DNA of 64,000 nt from CAVVIO01 sp963748095. Lineage in GTDB: Bacteria; Bacteroidota; Bacteroidia; Bacteroidales; UBA10428. The stretch covers positions 62,001-126,000 of the forward strand of contig CAVVIO010000102.1 of the NCBI GenBank assembly GCA_963748095.1, written 5' to 3'. The notes under the pieces were generated by a model. It was not told the DNA's origin and did no database searches. It saw only the letters and a list, made by a program, of their open reading frames with translations. Shown one piece after another: positions 10,259 to 19,234 of this stretch. The position numbers and the translations under genes are program-made. The stretch's first letter is position 1; each line of letters starts with the position of its first letter.

Positions 10259-12100
10259 CTACTTCGTCCATTTTTTCTTTAAAGTACTGTACCATTTTTG
10301 CATTACATAAAAAGCTTCTTTTTTGTTGCCCTGTTCAGAGATCAGCCCTTTGCGGTTCCATCCGTCCTGTATTCCGGGAAGGACCCTGTTTGGCGAACGA
10401 AAATCCATAAGTATCCACGGAGTAGTTCCCCTCAGATGAGGCATCTTATCCAACATATTGATCTGTTTCCGGTACAGGTTTTCCTGGTATTCTTCCGACC
10501 AGCGGGTATCCTTGTCAGCGTGATAGCCCTGAAGTGCACCGCCCCCAAATTCACTGATAATAATGGGTTTATTGTATTTGATCTCCCAGGTGGTTTTATC
10601 GCATTTGTCCGGAGGCCCGTCGTACCATCCGATATATTCATTAAAGCTCAACACATCGAGGTATTGGCCAAACGGATCGTCTACCACTGAGATTAACGGA
10701 TTATCAGATTTATTGTGTTTTTCAAGTGCCGCACTTACCAGACGTGTATTATCCAGTTCACGGGTATGATCAACCAGTTTTTTAAGAAATTCATTTCTGG
10801 CATCACTCACAGGTGTTTCATTTGCCATCGACCAGATAATGATCGGCGCCCTGTTCTTATCTCTTGTAATTTCTTCGGTAAGCTGTGTCTCAGCATTTTT
10901 GTAAACCTTATCATCTGTAAAATCGATGGTCCAGTAAACCGGTATTTCCGACCATACCAGTATTCCCATTTTTTCGGCAGTCCGGATCATATTTTCATTG
11001 TGCGGGTAATGGGCCAGGCGGACGAAATTACATCCCATATCTTTTGCCCAGCCCAGCAATGTAGCGGCATCTTCTTTGTTAAATGCTCTGCCGGTACGGT
11101 AAGGGGCTTCTTCGTGGATTGAAACACCGCGAAGATAAACCGGTTTGCCATTTAATAAGATATTATCTTCTTTTACTTCAATATTCCTGAACCCAACCTG
11201 ATCCTTCATCCTGTCATTACCGGAAGTTAATTCCACGTCATAGAGTTTTGGATTTTCAGGGGACCATAATTCCGGTTTTGCGTCAAATTCAAAACCGGCT
11301 GTTCCGCTGGCATCTGTCGTTAGTTGTTTTTCTACCTTTAATTCCGGTATTTTCAAAGTCACTGATTGGCCGGCTTCCTGCGTGTCCATCTTAATCCAGC
11401 CATCAATTTTTTTCAGGGATCCCTTTGCAAGATGAATAAAATAATCCTGAATAAAATCTTTGGGTACTTCTATCAGTTTCACACTACGCGTTATTCCACC
11501 ATAATTCCACCAATCCGTCTTCAGGGTAGGTACGCCATCCTTTTGTCTGGTATTATCGACTTTGACCACGATAAAATTTTCACCGTCCTTTAACTTATCT
11601 GTAATATCAAAATCAAAAGGAGTAAAACCTCCGATATGTTCACCCAAAACTTCACCGTTCAGTCCAACAACCGCATTGTAATTTACAGCTCCAAAATAAA
11701 GGAATGTCCGGGTATCCTTATTTTTTTTATAATCAAAAGATTTTTTATACCAAACGGTGCCTTCATAATAATACAATTCCGGCATTTGGGTATTCCAGTC
11801 TCCCGGTACATTTATAACCGGAGATGTATCAAAATCATATTCCACCAGGTCTGACTTGGAGGAAGGTTTTTGGTTTTTAAAATAGCCGTTTGGAGTAGGT
11901 TTTCTACGGTAGTCATAATAACCGTTTTCGTATCGGTCGATAATAATGTGCCATTGGCCATCGAGTGAAACCGTATTTCTGTTTTCTACATTAGTGAGTA
12001 AAGGAGCCAGGTTTTTATTTTCCTGTGCGATGGTTGAATTAATAATGCCTGCAACGATAATAAACGTTGCATAAAAAAATCTGAATTGTTCTTTTATCAT
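10259..12100 (-). CDS. Glycoside hydrolase family 2 protein (beta-glucuronidase/galactosidase-like)
   Basis: 613 residues with a Sec signal (FIIVAGIINSTIAQ). Domain order is sugar-binding jelly roll (about 40-215), Ig-like sandwich (215-310) and TIM barrel (310-610). The acid/base is E428 in WSMANETP and the nucleophile E517 in IISEFGGG. The short length and WSxANE form are closer to beta-glucuronidase-type GH2 than to long LacZ-type enzymes. It is first in the minus-strand hemicellulase run and its frame is intact. It would remove beta-linked galactose or glucuronic acid side groups, and which of the two cannot be decided here. Bases 12101-12398 upstream contain no gene. Confidence 0.88.
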   Translation of the reverse strand: MIKEQFRFFYATFIIVAGIINSTIAQENKNLAPLLTNVENRNTVSLDGQWHIIIDRYENGYYDYRRKPTPNGYFKNQKPSSKSDLVEYDFDTSPVINVPGDWNTQMPELYYYEGTVWYKKSFDYKKNKDTRTFLYFGAVNYNAVVGLNGEVLGEHIGGFTPFDFDITDKLKDGENFIVVKVDNTRQKDGVPTLKTDWWNYGGITRSVKLIEVPKDFIQDYFIHLAKGSLKKIDGWIKMDTQEAGQSVTLKIPELKVEKQLTTDASGTAGFEFDAKPELWSPENPKLYDVELTSGNDRMKDQVGFRNIEVKEDNILLNGKPVYLRGVSIHEEAPYRTGRAFNKEDAATLLGWAKDMGCNFVRLAHYPHNENMIRTAEKMGILVWSEIPVYWTIDFTDDKVYKNAETQLTEEITRDKNRAPIIIWSMANETPVSDARNEFLKKLVDHTRELDNTRLVSAALEKHNKSDNPLISVVDDPFGQYLDVLSFNEYIGWYDGPPDKCDKTTWEIKYNKPIIISEFGGGALQGYHADKDTRWSEEYQENLYRKQINMLDKMPHLRGTTPWILMDFRSPNRVLPGIQDGWNRKGLISEQGNKKEAFYVMQKWYSTLKKKWTK

Positions 12101-12398
12101 TTTCAGTTTGGGTTAATAAGAGTTATTCGTATTAATTATTTCAATCAAGCAAAGTAATTCTGGAATATCTGTAGTTTTATCTGGTTTCTTCTAATGAAGA
12201 TATATTGGAAATCTTAAAAATACTATTTTTTTGCGTTTGCTGCAACGGTACTTTGTTTCCAAATAGGTATTGAAATATAAAATATTAAAGTAAAATTTTG
12301 ATAAAAAAATTACAGTAACATACTTATATTCTTTAGTAAGTCAATATTTTATGAGATAAAATAATTTGAGGAATGTAATTTTTACGTAACGGCGGTTT

Positions 12399-13019
12399 TT
12401 AAATTTTTAGTCCGAACGAAGCAAGTTTTGTAAGTGTTGTCTGGTAGTCAACATGACGAAGTCCGTGGATACCCATTTTCCCGGCAATTTCAACGAACAT
12501 CATACGGTCATCGATATAAATGACTTCTTCGGGAGATACCTGGGAAATATCAAGAGCTATATGAAAAATATCCGTATCAGGTTTGCGGAAATGGACAAAA
12601 CTTGAAGATATAAAGAAATCGACAATGTCTCCCAGTTTAAATTTTTTTATCCGGTATTCGTTGAGTTCCCTGCCTTCATTACTTACTACTGCTACTTTCA
12701 GATTATATTTCTTCTTCAGGTTGCTGATCAGGTCGATCATTTCCGGGAAAGGTTGAGAACGGCTGAACATAAATTCACGGAATTGGTTCTTTGTAAAAGA
12801 ACGTTTTTCGTAAAAAACAAGCCGGTCCAGATATTCATCCAAAGTAATTTTCCCAAGCTCATAAGTGTCATACGTTAAATGATGTCTTTCTCCCATTTCT
12901 TCGTAATCCAGGTTAAATTCTTTTGCTGCCAGCATGCGGGAATTTCGGCCCCAGCCGTTAGTGAGTAGTACTCCTCCAATATCAAGAAATAATGTGGTGA
13001 TTGGTATTTGTTCTTTCAT
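12399..13019 (-). CDS. HAD superfamily hydrolase (IA-type sugar-phosphatase-like)
   Basis: 206 residues. HAD motif I is FLDIGGVL with nucleophile D13. The second Asp of the usual DxD is replaced by Gly, as in several YihX/epoxide-hydrolase-N-like members. Motif II is VVSNEG, motif III the Lys in FRKPDTDIF, and motif IV VIYIDDR. The cap is small and helical. Such enzymes dephosphorylate sugar phosphates or similar small metabolites in the cytoplasm. It sits between the GH2 gene and the HTCS on the same strand, perhaps clearing sugar phosphates made from the imported glycans, but that link is inference. A run TTTTTACGTAAC lies just beyond its stop. Confidence 0.8.
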   Translation of the reverse strand: MKEQIPITTLFLDIGGVLLTNGWGRNSRMLAAKEFNLDYEEMGERHHLTYDTYELGKITLDEYLDRLVFYEKRSFTKNQFREFMFSRSQPFPEMIDLISNLKKKYNLKVAVVSNEGRELNEYRIKKFKLGDIVDFFISSSFVHFRKPDTDIFHIALDISQVSPEEVIYIDDRMMFVEIAGKMGIHGLRHVDYQTTLTKLASFGLKI

Positions 13020-13201
13020 ATGATTCTTCTCTTATTTACGGACCCTGATTAAAAAGACAGGATTCTTTAAATGAAACATTCATAAAAATTAATGCCCTTT
13101 TACCGAGTCATCAGAAAGGACTTATTCTACAGTAACAACCTGTATGCTGAAGTGTTTGCCGGTAAGGATAATTTATTAGGTTAAAATTTCGGGAGATAGT
13201 T

Positions 13202-14272
13202 TTAATTTAAAAGTTGCTTTTGCGAATTTTTATATTCACTCGGGGTTTTTTCAAATAATCCTTTAAAACATTTACTGAAATATTTCAGATCATTGAATCC
13301 TGTCATGTACGCGGCTTCGGAAACATTGTATCCTTTATAAACCAATAAGTCAGCAGCTGTTTTCAACCGCATCTGTCGGATCAGTTCAACTGGGGAGAGT
13401 CCGGTGAAAGACTTTACCTTATTATACAATACCGTTCTGCTTATGAAAGATTTTTCCACAAGTTTTTCAACGTTAAATTCCGATTCGGACAGGTTTTCTT
13501 TAATGATATCAACTATATTGTTCAGGAATGCTTCATCTTTTGAAGTTATTTTTAATGCATTGGAATCGATGATTACATTGTCCTGAATTTTCCGGATAAT
13601 GATTTCTCTTTGTTTGATTATATTGTTGACAACAGCTATCAGGTAAGCTTCATGGAATGGTTTGAGGATATATGCCTCGGCGCCCGATTCAATTCCATGA
13701 ACCTGGTCTTCTACCTGCGATTTGGCAGTAAGCATAATAACCGGGATATGGCTGGTTTCAAAGTTTTCTTTTAATAACTGGGTCATTTCAATTCCATCCA
13801 TTTCCGGCATCATAACATCTGTGATAATCAGATCGGGGTGGTATTTATTTACTTTCTGAATGCCTTCCCTGCCATTATGGGCTGTATGGATATTGTAACC
13901 GTATTGTTTTATCGTATTTTTAACATATTCTATAATGTCATCATTATCTTCAACGATTAACAGGGTATTTTGCCCGTCATTTGTTATTGCCGGTTCTGCA
14001 TGCAACACTTCTTCTAAGGTTTCGTTCTCAACTTCCGGCAAATGGTGTATGTTAATATCTTGTATTTCGTTTGCTTCTATTAATTCTTCCAGTGAAAAAT
14101 GTTCATTCCCAAGACGGAGATGCAGGGTAAAACAACTGCCCTGGTTTACTTCCGATTCAACCTGGATATCGCTTTTGTGCAATTTCATGATTTCATAGGA
14201 TAACGACAACCCGATTCCGGTACCGGTGTAACTTGCATTGTTAACTGATAAAGGAGAGTAACGCTGAAACAA
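13202..14272 (-). CDS. Hybrid two-component system (HTCS), C-terminal half: ATPase end, receiver and AraC domain
   Basis: This is the continuation of the sensor at 14472-17648. The true coding stretch extends upstream of 14272 to about 14490, where a one-base surplus in an A5 run breaks the frame. Reading the joined frame gives NILSNAFKFTP (N box), DNGKGIP (G1) and GTGIGLSL (G2) of the histidine-kinase ATPase. A receiver domain follows with phospho-acceptor Asp in DLIITDVMMPEMDG and the conserved K in YILKPF. Last is a C-terminal AraC-type DNA-binding domain (ISRTVLYNKVKSFTGLSPVELIR, then AAYMTGFNDLKYFSKCF). HTCS proteins sense periplasmic oligosaccharides and switch on a linked polysaccharide locus. 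As it stands the C-terminal half lacks its sensor, and the DNA-binding half would be free only if translated alone. Confidence 0.9.
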   Translation of the reverse strand: MFQRYSPLSVNNASYTGTGIGLSLSYEIMKLHKSDIQVESEVNQGSCFTLHLRLGNEHFSLEELIEANEIQDINIHHLPEVENETLEEVLHAEPAITNDGQNTLLIVEDNDDIIEYVKNTIKQYGYNIHTAHNGREGIQKVNKYHPDLIITDVMMPEMDGIEMTQLLKENFETSHIPVIMLTAKSQVEDQVHGIESGAEAYILKPFHEAYLIAVVNNIIKQREIIIRKIQDNVIIDSNALKITSKDEAFLNNIVDIIKENLSESEFNVEKLVEKSFISRTVLYNKVKSFTGLSPVELIRQMRLKTAADLLVYKGYNVSEAAYMTGFNDLKYFSKCFKGLFEKTPSEYKNSQKQLLN

Positions 14273-14471
14273 AAAAGGTAATTTATCTTTGGGAATACCT
14301 TTCCCGTTATCTTTAATTTTTATATCCAGGTAACCGTTTTCAGGAGTTTCTATAGTAACAGCTATTTTTTCCTTTCTTGGTGTAAACTTGAATGCATTCG
14401 ATAAAATATTGAAAAGAACCGAATCAAATTTGTCAGGATCGACCCATACAAATTGCTGATCTGTTTTTGAA

Positions 14472-17400
14472 TCAACATTGAAAGTAATATCTTTTTGCCG
14501 TGGCTATATGCGTAAAATTCTCGCATACTTCATTAATGAATTTCACTGCTTCAATTTGCTGAACCTTCAATTTCATTTTGTTCTTTTGAATCTTTCTGAA
14601 ATCGAGGAGTTGATTCACCAGCCTCAACATTCGCTTCCCGTTGCGATCCATAATTTCTACGCTGTGTACTATTGGTGCAGGAAGTTTTTTTTGCCTTTTA
14701 ATATCTTCCAGGGGCCCGAGGATCAGGGTTAGCGGAGTCCTGATCTCATGAGAGATATCGGTGAAAAACTGCAGTTTTATTTCATTCACTCTTCTTTCAA
14801 CTCTCAGGTCATTCCGCATCCGGTTGTATTTTGTGAGGATTCTTCTTGTAATTTCTGCCAGAATCAGGAAAATTACGAAATAGATGGCATAGGCCCATGA
14901 GGTTCTCCACCAGGGAGGTAAGATAGTAATATTAAGGGTTCGCGGTTCATTGGTCCAGGTGCCATCCCAGTTTGCTGCTTTTACTTTAAATACATACAAT
15001 CCGGGAGATAAGTTGGTATAGGTGGCACGCCTCAGGTAATCCACGTCATTCCAGTTTTTATCAAAATTCTCCAGTTTATAGGAATACTTGGTTTTTTTCG
15101 GATCGAAATAACTCAAAGCGGCGTATTCTATACTGAAACTCGATTGATTGTACTTTAATGTCAGGTTATTCACATAATCGATGGTTTTATGAAAGGGGGC
15201 ATTATCCTTGTTATAATCAACTTCAATATTAGACAACTGAAAGCCTGTTAAAACAATCGGTGGCATATAAGCATTCTTTGAAATATTTTGTGAATTAATT
15301 ACCAGGGCGCCTTTTGTGCTTCCAAAAATGAGTGTACCATCATCTGTTCTGAGGCATGTATTTTCACAGAAATTGTTTGAAAGCAACCCGTTGTTTTTAT
15401 CGTAATTATCAAATTTACGTGTGGTATAGTTCAAACGCGATACGCCGTTTTCGGTACTGAACCATAAATTGCCGTTTTTATCTTCAAGGATGCCGAACAC
15501 AGCATCATTGATCAACCCGTCGGAATGCCTGTATTGTTCAAAAACAGCATTTGAATCTTCAACAGAAACGAGCCGGTCGATTCCTCCGCCAAATGTGCCA
15601 AACCATAAATTCTTTTTACTATCCTCGAAAATTTGGATCACATCGTTATAACTGATGGATGAATCTCTGTGGGGATTGTAATTAAAAGTCAGAAAGCTGA
15701 TATTGTCGGCATCCGGGTTAAGCCCGGGAAGTAAATTTAAACCGAAAGTAGTAGCTACCCATAAGCGATGCCGGGAATCTTCGAAAACCTGCCGTACATC
15801 GTCGCTGGAGATATTTGAATTCCCGCGGTTGTAATGACGGCAAACCAGTGAATTATCCGTACGTTTTGTTACCAGGTTTAAGCCTCCGCCATAAGTACCA
15901 ATCCATATCCTTCCGAGGTGATCTTCTATTATAGAATAAACCAGGTCATTGCTTAACGATTCGGGATTCCCCTCCTGGTGCTGGTATAATTTGAATTTGA
16001 ATGCCGCGTAGTTATGATTCATATCCTGCAACGAACGTGTGCTTACTGCTATACCTCCACCTTTGGAACCTAACCAGATATACCCTTTTTTGTCCTGGTA
16101 AATGGTGTAGATATTATAACCGGGTAGTTTCTTATTTTCAAGGGGAAGATCCTCAAAAACCGTAATAATCTTGTAATCGGAATTGTAAATGTAAATTTTA
16201 CCCGATTTTGTGGCCATCCAGATATTTCCGTTCGTGTCTTCATATAAGGAACGGATAACATTATCTGCCATGTTGGTAACAATCTTTTTTGGTAAAATAT
16301 GCCGGAAAAATGAATTGGCCGGAATTACTTTATTGATCCCACCATTAAACTGACCGGTACCGACCCATAACAACCCTGCTTTATCTTCCGTAATGCAATG
16401 AACAAAATTGGAACTTATAGTTGTCGGATCTTCCGGGTCGTTCCGGAAATATTGGAATTCGTCCTTTCCCCGGTTATAAAGTGCGAGCCCGGAACCAAAC
16501 AGTCCTATCCACAAATTCTTTTGAGAGTCTTCATAAAAGTAAGGCCTTTCCTGATCGATCAGGGGTTGAACATCTCTGGAAGTGAGCATAAAAACCCGCG
16601 ATGTTCCCTTAACAGGGTTGATTTGTGTTATCCCGAACTTTTCTGTATTTACCCAAAGCAGGCCATAATCATCCTTGTAAACCGAGAGGACCGATTTTCC
16701 GTCAAGCTGGTAATGTTTCAGTTTATCTTTCTGCTGATCATAGATAAATAATCCGTCGTTTTGTGTACCTATAATCAGGTAATTATCCTTATAGTTATCA
16801 AGCAGGGAAATCGTTTTGTTTTCCAAAACTTTCATGCTTGCAGGTGCATCGATAAACTGATCCGTCAGGTTATTGTAAGCAAGTAAACCACGGTCCTGCG
16901 TTCCAAACCATACGGTATCTTTAACCGGGACTGCACTTGTGAAATTTATGTTGATGTAATAGTGGTTTATTTGTGGCTGATTATTCTCTGTTTCGGTGCC
17001 GGAGAATTTATTAAGTCCCTGCCTGGTCCCGGCCCATACATTTTCATTCTTATCGTGAATGGCAAAATGTATTTCGTTATTGGTAACCGAATTTAAACCG
17101 CGGCTCAGATACTGATCTACCTTATAATTATTATTCACTGAATCGAACTGCAAATGATAAATTCCCGAATTGCTCGAACCGATCCATATCTCATTCCGGT
17201 TTTTCTGATGAAAGCAGGTAACCATGCTGTTTTTTTCTTCTTCCGACCGGAAATAAAACGGGATGGTTGTGAATTCTTCTGTCTCGGGATTGTAATAATG
17301 CATGTACCCGTCGTGTGTCTGTATCCACAACAAATACCTGGAATCTTCCCATATTTTTACAATACGGTTATTGGTAAGGACATTGTTTTTATCTACCTGG

Positions 17401-17648
17401 GATCTGAAAATTTTGAAATTATAACCGTCGAATCGATTAAGTCCGTTCATGGTGCCGAACCACATGTACCCTTTATGGTCACAAAAAGCAGCCGTAACAG
17501 AATTTTGCGAAAGCCCGTCGTCGGTATTTAAATGCTCAAACCTTCCGATCTCGACGCCGGATACGGATTGTGAGATCAGGAAAACAACAACTGTGGAAAG
17601 TAAAGCTTTTCTGATATTGTTCACTTTAAACAACTTCTTCCCGCCCAT
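14472..17648 (-). CDS. Hybrid two-component system (HTCS), N-terminal half: periplasmic propeller sensor and kinase dimerisation domain
   Basis: 1058 residues in frame before the break near 14490. A signal anchor (LSTVVVFLISQSVSG) is followed by about 750 residues of two-component-regulator propeller repeats (recurring GLLWVGT, NIWMATKSG, RIWIGTYGGGL) that form two seven-bladed propellers. A Y_Y_Y domain comes next (YSYKLENFDKNWNDVDYLRRA), then a transmembrane helix (WAYAIYFVIFLILAEI) and HisKA with the phospho-acceptor His in DISHEIRTPLTLI. The joined protein would be about 1,480 residues, normal for HTCS. It lies between the hemicellulase run (same strand) and the pectin locus (opposite strand), so either could be its regulon. 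A TAACTTTG element lies 34 bases upstream of the start. Confidence 0.93.
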   Translation of the reverse strand: MGGKKLFKVNNIRKALLSTVVVFLISQSVSGVEIGRFEHLNTDDGLSQNSVTAAFCDHKGYMWFGTMNGLNRFDGYNFKIFRSQVDKNNVLTNNRIVKIWEDSRYLLWIQTHDGYMHYYNPETEEFTTIPFYFRSEEEKNSMVTCFHQKNRNEIWIGSSNSGIYHLQFDSVNNNYKVDQYLSRGLNSVTNNEIHFAIHDKNENVWAGTRQGLNKFSGTETENNQPQINHYYININFTSAVPVKDTVWFGTQDRGLLAYNNLTDQFIDAPASMKVLENKTISLLDNYKDNYLIIGTQNDGLFIYDQQKDKLKHYQLDGKSVLSVYKDDYGLLWVNTEKFGITQINPVKGTSRVFMLTSRDVQPLIDQERPYFYEDSQKNLWIGLFGSGLALYNRGKDEFQYFRNDPEDPTTISSNFVHCITEDKAGLLWVGTGQFNGGINKVIPANSFFRHILPKKIVTNMADNVIRSLYEDTNGNIWMATKSGKIYIYNSDYKIITVFEDLPLENKKLPGYNIYTIYQDKKGYIWLGSKGGGIAVSTRSLQDMNHNYAAFKFKLYQHQEGNPESLSNDLVYSIIEDHLGRIWIGTYGGGLNLVTKRTDNSLVCRHYNRGNSNISSDDVRQVFEDSRHRLWVATTFGLNLLPGLNPDADNISFLTFNYNPHRDSSISYNDVIQIFEDSKKNLWFGTFGGGIDRLVSVEDSNAVFEQYRHSDGLINDAVFGILEDKNGNLWFSTENGVSRLNYTTRKFDNYDKNNGLLSNNFCENTCLRTDDGTLIFGSTKGALVINSQNISKNAYMPPIVLTGFQLSNIEVDYNKDNAPFHKTIDYVNNLTLKYNQSSFSIEYAALSYFDPKKTKYSYKLENFDKNWNDVDYLRRATYTNLSPGLYVFKVKAANWDGTWTNEPRTLNITILPPWWRTSWAYAIYFVIFLILAEITRRILTKYNRMRNDLRVERRVNEIKLQFFTDISHEIRTPLTLILGPLEDIKRQKKLPAPIVHSVEIMDRNGKRMLRLVNQLLDFRKIQKNKMKLKVQQIEAVKFINEVCENFTHIATAKRYYFQC

Positions 17649-17681
17649 ATCAAATCTGCAATAGATTTAGTTAAAGTCGTT

Positions 17682-17689
17682 CAAAGTTA
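17682..17689 (-). promoter_or_regulatory. Bacteroidetes-type promoter -7 element for the HTCS gene
   Basis: On the minus strand the sequence TAACTTTG matches the TAnnTTTG -7 consensus and would give a leader of roughly 25-30 bases before the ATG at 17648. I do not see a clear TTTG -33 box at the right spacing, so this rests on one element. Confidence 0.4.
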
Positions 17690-17951
17690 GTATAATTATT
17701 CTGTTGCTGTTTTATTTGGGTTCATTTTTGGGGATTGTCAAGGCAATTTTCGAAACATGGAAAGGGGTTTTTGCGGATTCAGGATACGATTATTTCTGTA
17801 TCTTTATAATCAGTAAAACTCAATAATACATAATAGGTTTTTAGAAAAAAGTATTGTGCTAAATGCAGAAGATTATTTGTATAACAGTGCCAGGAATTAT
17901 GCTCATTTAGAATCAGTGATGAAAATTAATTTTTTATGATTTTAATAATTT

Positions 17952-17972
17952 CTGTGGGTTGCAAACCCACAG
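17952..17972. repeat. Perfect nine-base-pair hairpin in the HTCS-lipoprotein intergenic region
   Basis: CTGTGGGTT and AACCCACAG pair perfectly around the loop GCA. No T-tract follows on either strand, so it is not a standard terminator. It lies in the otherwise gene-free stretch 17649-18008, just before a short open frame that looks like a leftover C-terminus. Confidence 0.45.
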
Positions 17973-18008
17973 CAGGGGGGTAGATATACTAATAAATCTA
18001 CAATACTA

Positions 18009-18098
18009 ATGGACGTGAGATTTAAATCTTATAATGAAATGATGAATTGGTATGATAATATTAATAATGCACCTCCTCCATCATATTGGGACAACTAA
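18009..18098 (+). other. Short 29-codon open frame, possible remnant C-terminus of a larger protein
   Basis: ATG at 18009 opens a 29-residue frame ending MMNWYDNINNAPPPSYWDN and stopping at 18096-18098. The frame is open further upstream without a start. Its Trp/Tyr/Pro-rich tail looks like the end of a real secreted or polymorphic-toxin-like protein rather than random AT-rich DNA. The lipoprotein gene starts 11 bases after its stop. It could equally be a short leader peptide. I cannot name a family. Confidence 0.3.
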
Positions 18099-18109
18099 AA
18101 CTTTTAAAG

Positions 18110-18556
18110 ATGAGATTAATTAATTTTTTATTTTTCACATTAGTACTAGGTTTATTAAGTACCTGTAGTTTTAATAAGTCTAAAAGTTCAATAATTGGTA
18201 ATTGGTATTTTTTTGATAAAGATATGAACTACAAAGAGCTATATATAGATAATTCCTATATAACTCTTTGCGATGAAAAACTTATGACTTATACCTATAA
18301 ATACACTTTGGTCGATGATAGTCTATTTATTAAAACTGACGGCCATATTACTAAAAGAATTATCACTAAAAATGAAACAGGTAATCTATTGATGCTATTT
18401 GATAGTAATTATTATGAATTAAAAAAAATTCCTGATTTAAAGACTGATTTTTACGAAGCTGAAAGAAAAGGGAAAGAAGGATATAAAAAATTTTTGGAAG
18501 GTTTTCAAAAGAGGTCAGAAAGAGAACATCGAATATTCAAAGGTCCTGAAAAATAA
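18110..18556 (+). CDS. Small hypothetical lipoprotein
   Basis: 148 residues from the ATG at 18110. A TTG 24 bases earlier is in frame but would add residues before the signal. The N-terminus MRLINFLFFTLVLGLLSTC is a clear lipoprotein signal with a lipobox ending LSTC. The mature part opens with SSIIGNWYFFDKDMNYKELYI, a small beta-rich fold resembling lipocalin-like or META-type secreted proteins, and ends in a charged, lysine-rich helix. Its base composition is visibly more AT-rich than the glycosidase genes around it, and it sits in a patch with leftover coding sequence and repeats. It may be recently acquired, for example an immunity protein left behind by a toxin. The function is unknown. 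Confidence 0.65.
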   Translation: MRLINFLFFTLVLGLLSTCSFNKSKSSIIGNWYFFDKDMNYKELYIDNSYITLCDEKLMTYTYKYTLVDDSLFIKTDGHITKRIITKNETGNLLMLFDSNYYELKKIPDLKTDFYEAERKGKEGYKKFLEGFQKRSEREHRIFKGPEK

Positions 18557-18648
18557 AAAAACAAAAATTGGTTCAAGATTTAGCGATAGCGACCCATTCT
18601 AAGCGTAGAATGCCTGAATAACAAGCACAACAAATAAACAAAGTGACT

Positions 18649-18677
18649 AAGCGTAGTTTTTTTAACTACGCTTTTTT
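18649..18677 (+). terminator. Rho-independent terminator after the small lipoprotein gene
   Basis: AAGCGTAG (18649-18656) pairs perfectly with CTACGCTT (18666-18673) around a T/A loop and runs into a T-tract. The upstream copy of AAGCGTAG at 18601-18608 is a partial repeat of the same arm. It would end transcripts coming from the lipoprotein gene. Confidence 0.75.
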
Positions 18678-18744
18678 ATTAAAAGGTTGGTTTTGAATTG
18701 TACTGATCCTTGTCGTAGTTTAAACTACGAAATATTAAGTCAGG

Positions 18745-19025
18745 GATCAAACCGTTGGTGATCCGAACACCCCGATATTAAATTCAATCAGACCGTTGGT
18801 CATTCCGAACACCCCGACATCAATTCCGAACAAACCGTTGGTGATCCGAACACCCCGATATTAAATTCAATCAGACCGTTATTAATTCCGAATACCCCGT
18901 TGGCAATTTCAAACACACCGTTATTAATTTCTGTCAGACCGTTGGCGATTTTGAAAAAACCGTTGATATTTCCGAACAGACTGTCGGTAAATTCAAACAA
19001 ACCGTTATCAATTTCCGGTAAACAG
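18745..19025. repeat. Degenerate tandem repeat, unit about 21 bases, with an exact 50-base duplication
   Basis: A run of about thirteen imperfect units built around ACCGTT followed by an AT-rich spacer and CCGAACA. A 50-base block is repeated exactly at 18748-18797 and 18831-18880, 83 bases apart. On the minus strand part of it reads as a seven-codon repeat of the form (I/V)xNGxFx, but the frame is lost at the lower end and there is no credible start. It looks like a minisatellite whose copies drift by substitution and small indels. Confidence 0.7.
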
Positions 19026-19138
19026 TTGATTTCACGTGCTGTTAAAAACGACTTATAACTGTTTGATCAACTTAATATATGACAATCCAACCCGTATAAT
19101 CCAACGATTTCACCTCCCTGTTCTCCCTTTAAGAAGGT

Positions 19139-19146
19139 TAATTTTG
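19139..19146 (+). promoter_or_regulatory. Possible -7 promoter element for the PL9 gene
   Basis: TAATTTTG matches TAnnTTTG and would place transcription start near 19153, about 80 bases before the PL9 start. A small palindrome, TTCCTGTAATAGGAA, lies just downstream in the presumed leader. No convincing -33 box is visible. Confidence 0.3.
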
Positions 19147-19234
19147 AGGTTCCTGTAATAGGAAGTAACCTGTTTTAATTGCAACAGTGTAGAAGTAATG
19201 GATTTGAAGTATTGAATTAATTAAAGATATTACC

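Noticed and set aside
18748..18880. Repeats taken for a CRISPR array
   Set aside because: Units are degenerate and about 21 bases, spacers are not unique sequence, and no cas genes are present.
18800..19000. 66-residue minus-strand frame of repeated NGxFxI units
   Set aside because: It is produced by the minisatellite. The repeat drifts out of frame at one end, and there is no ribosome site or signal, so I do not call a protein.
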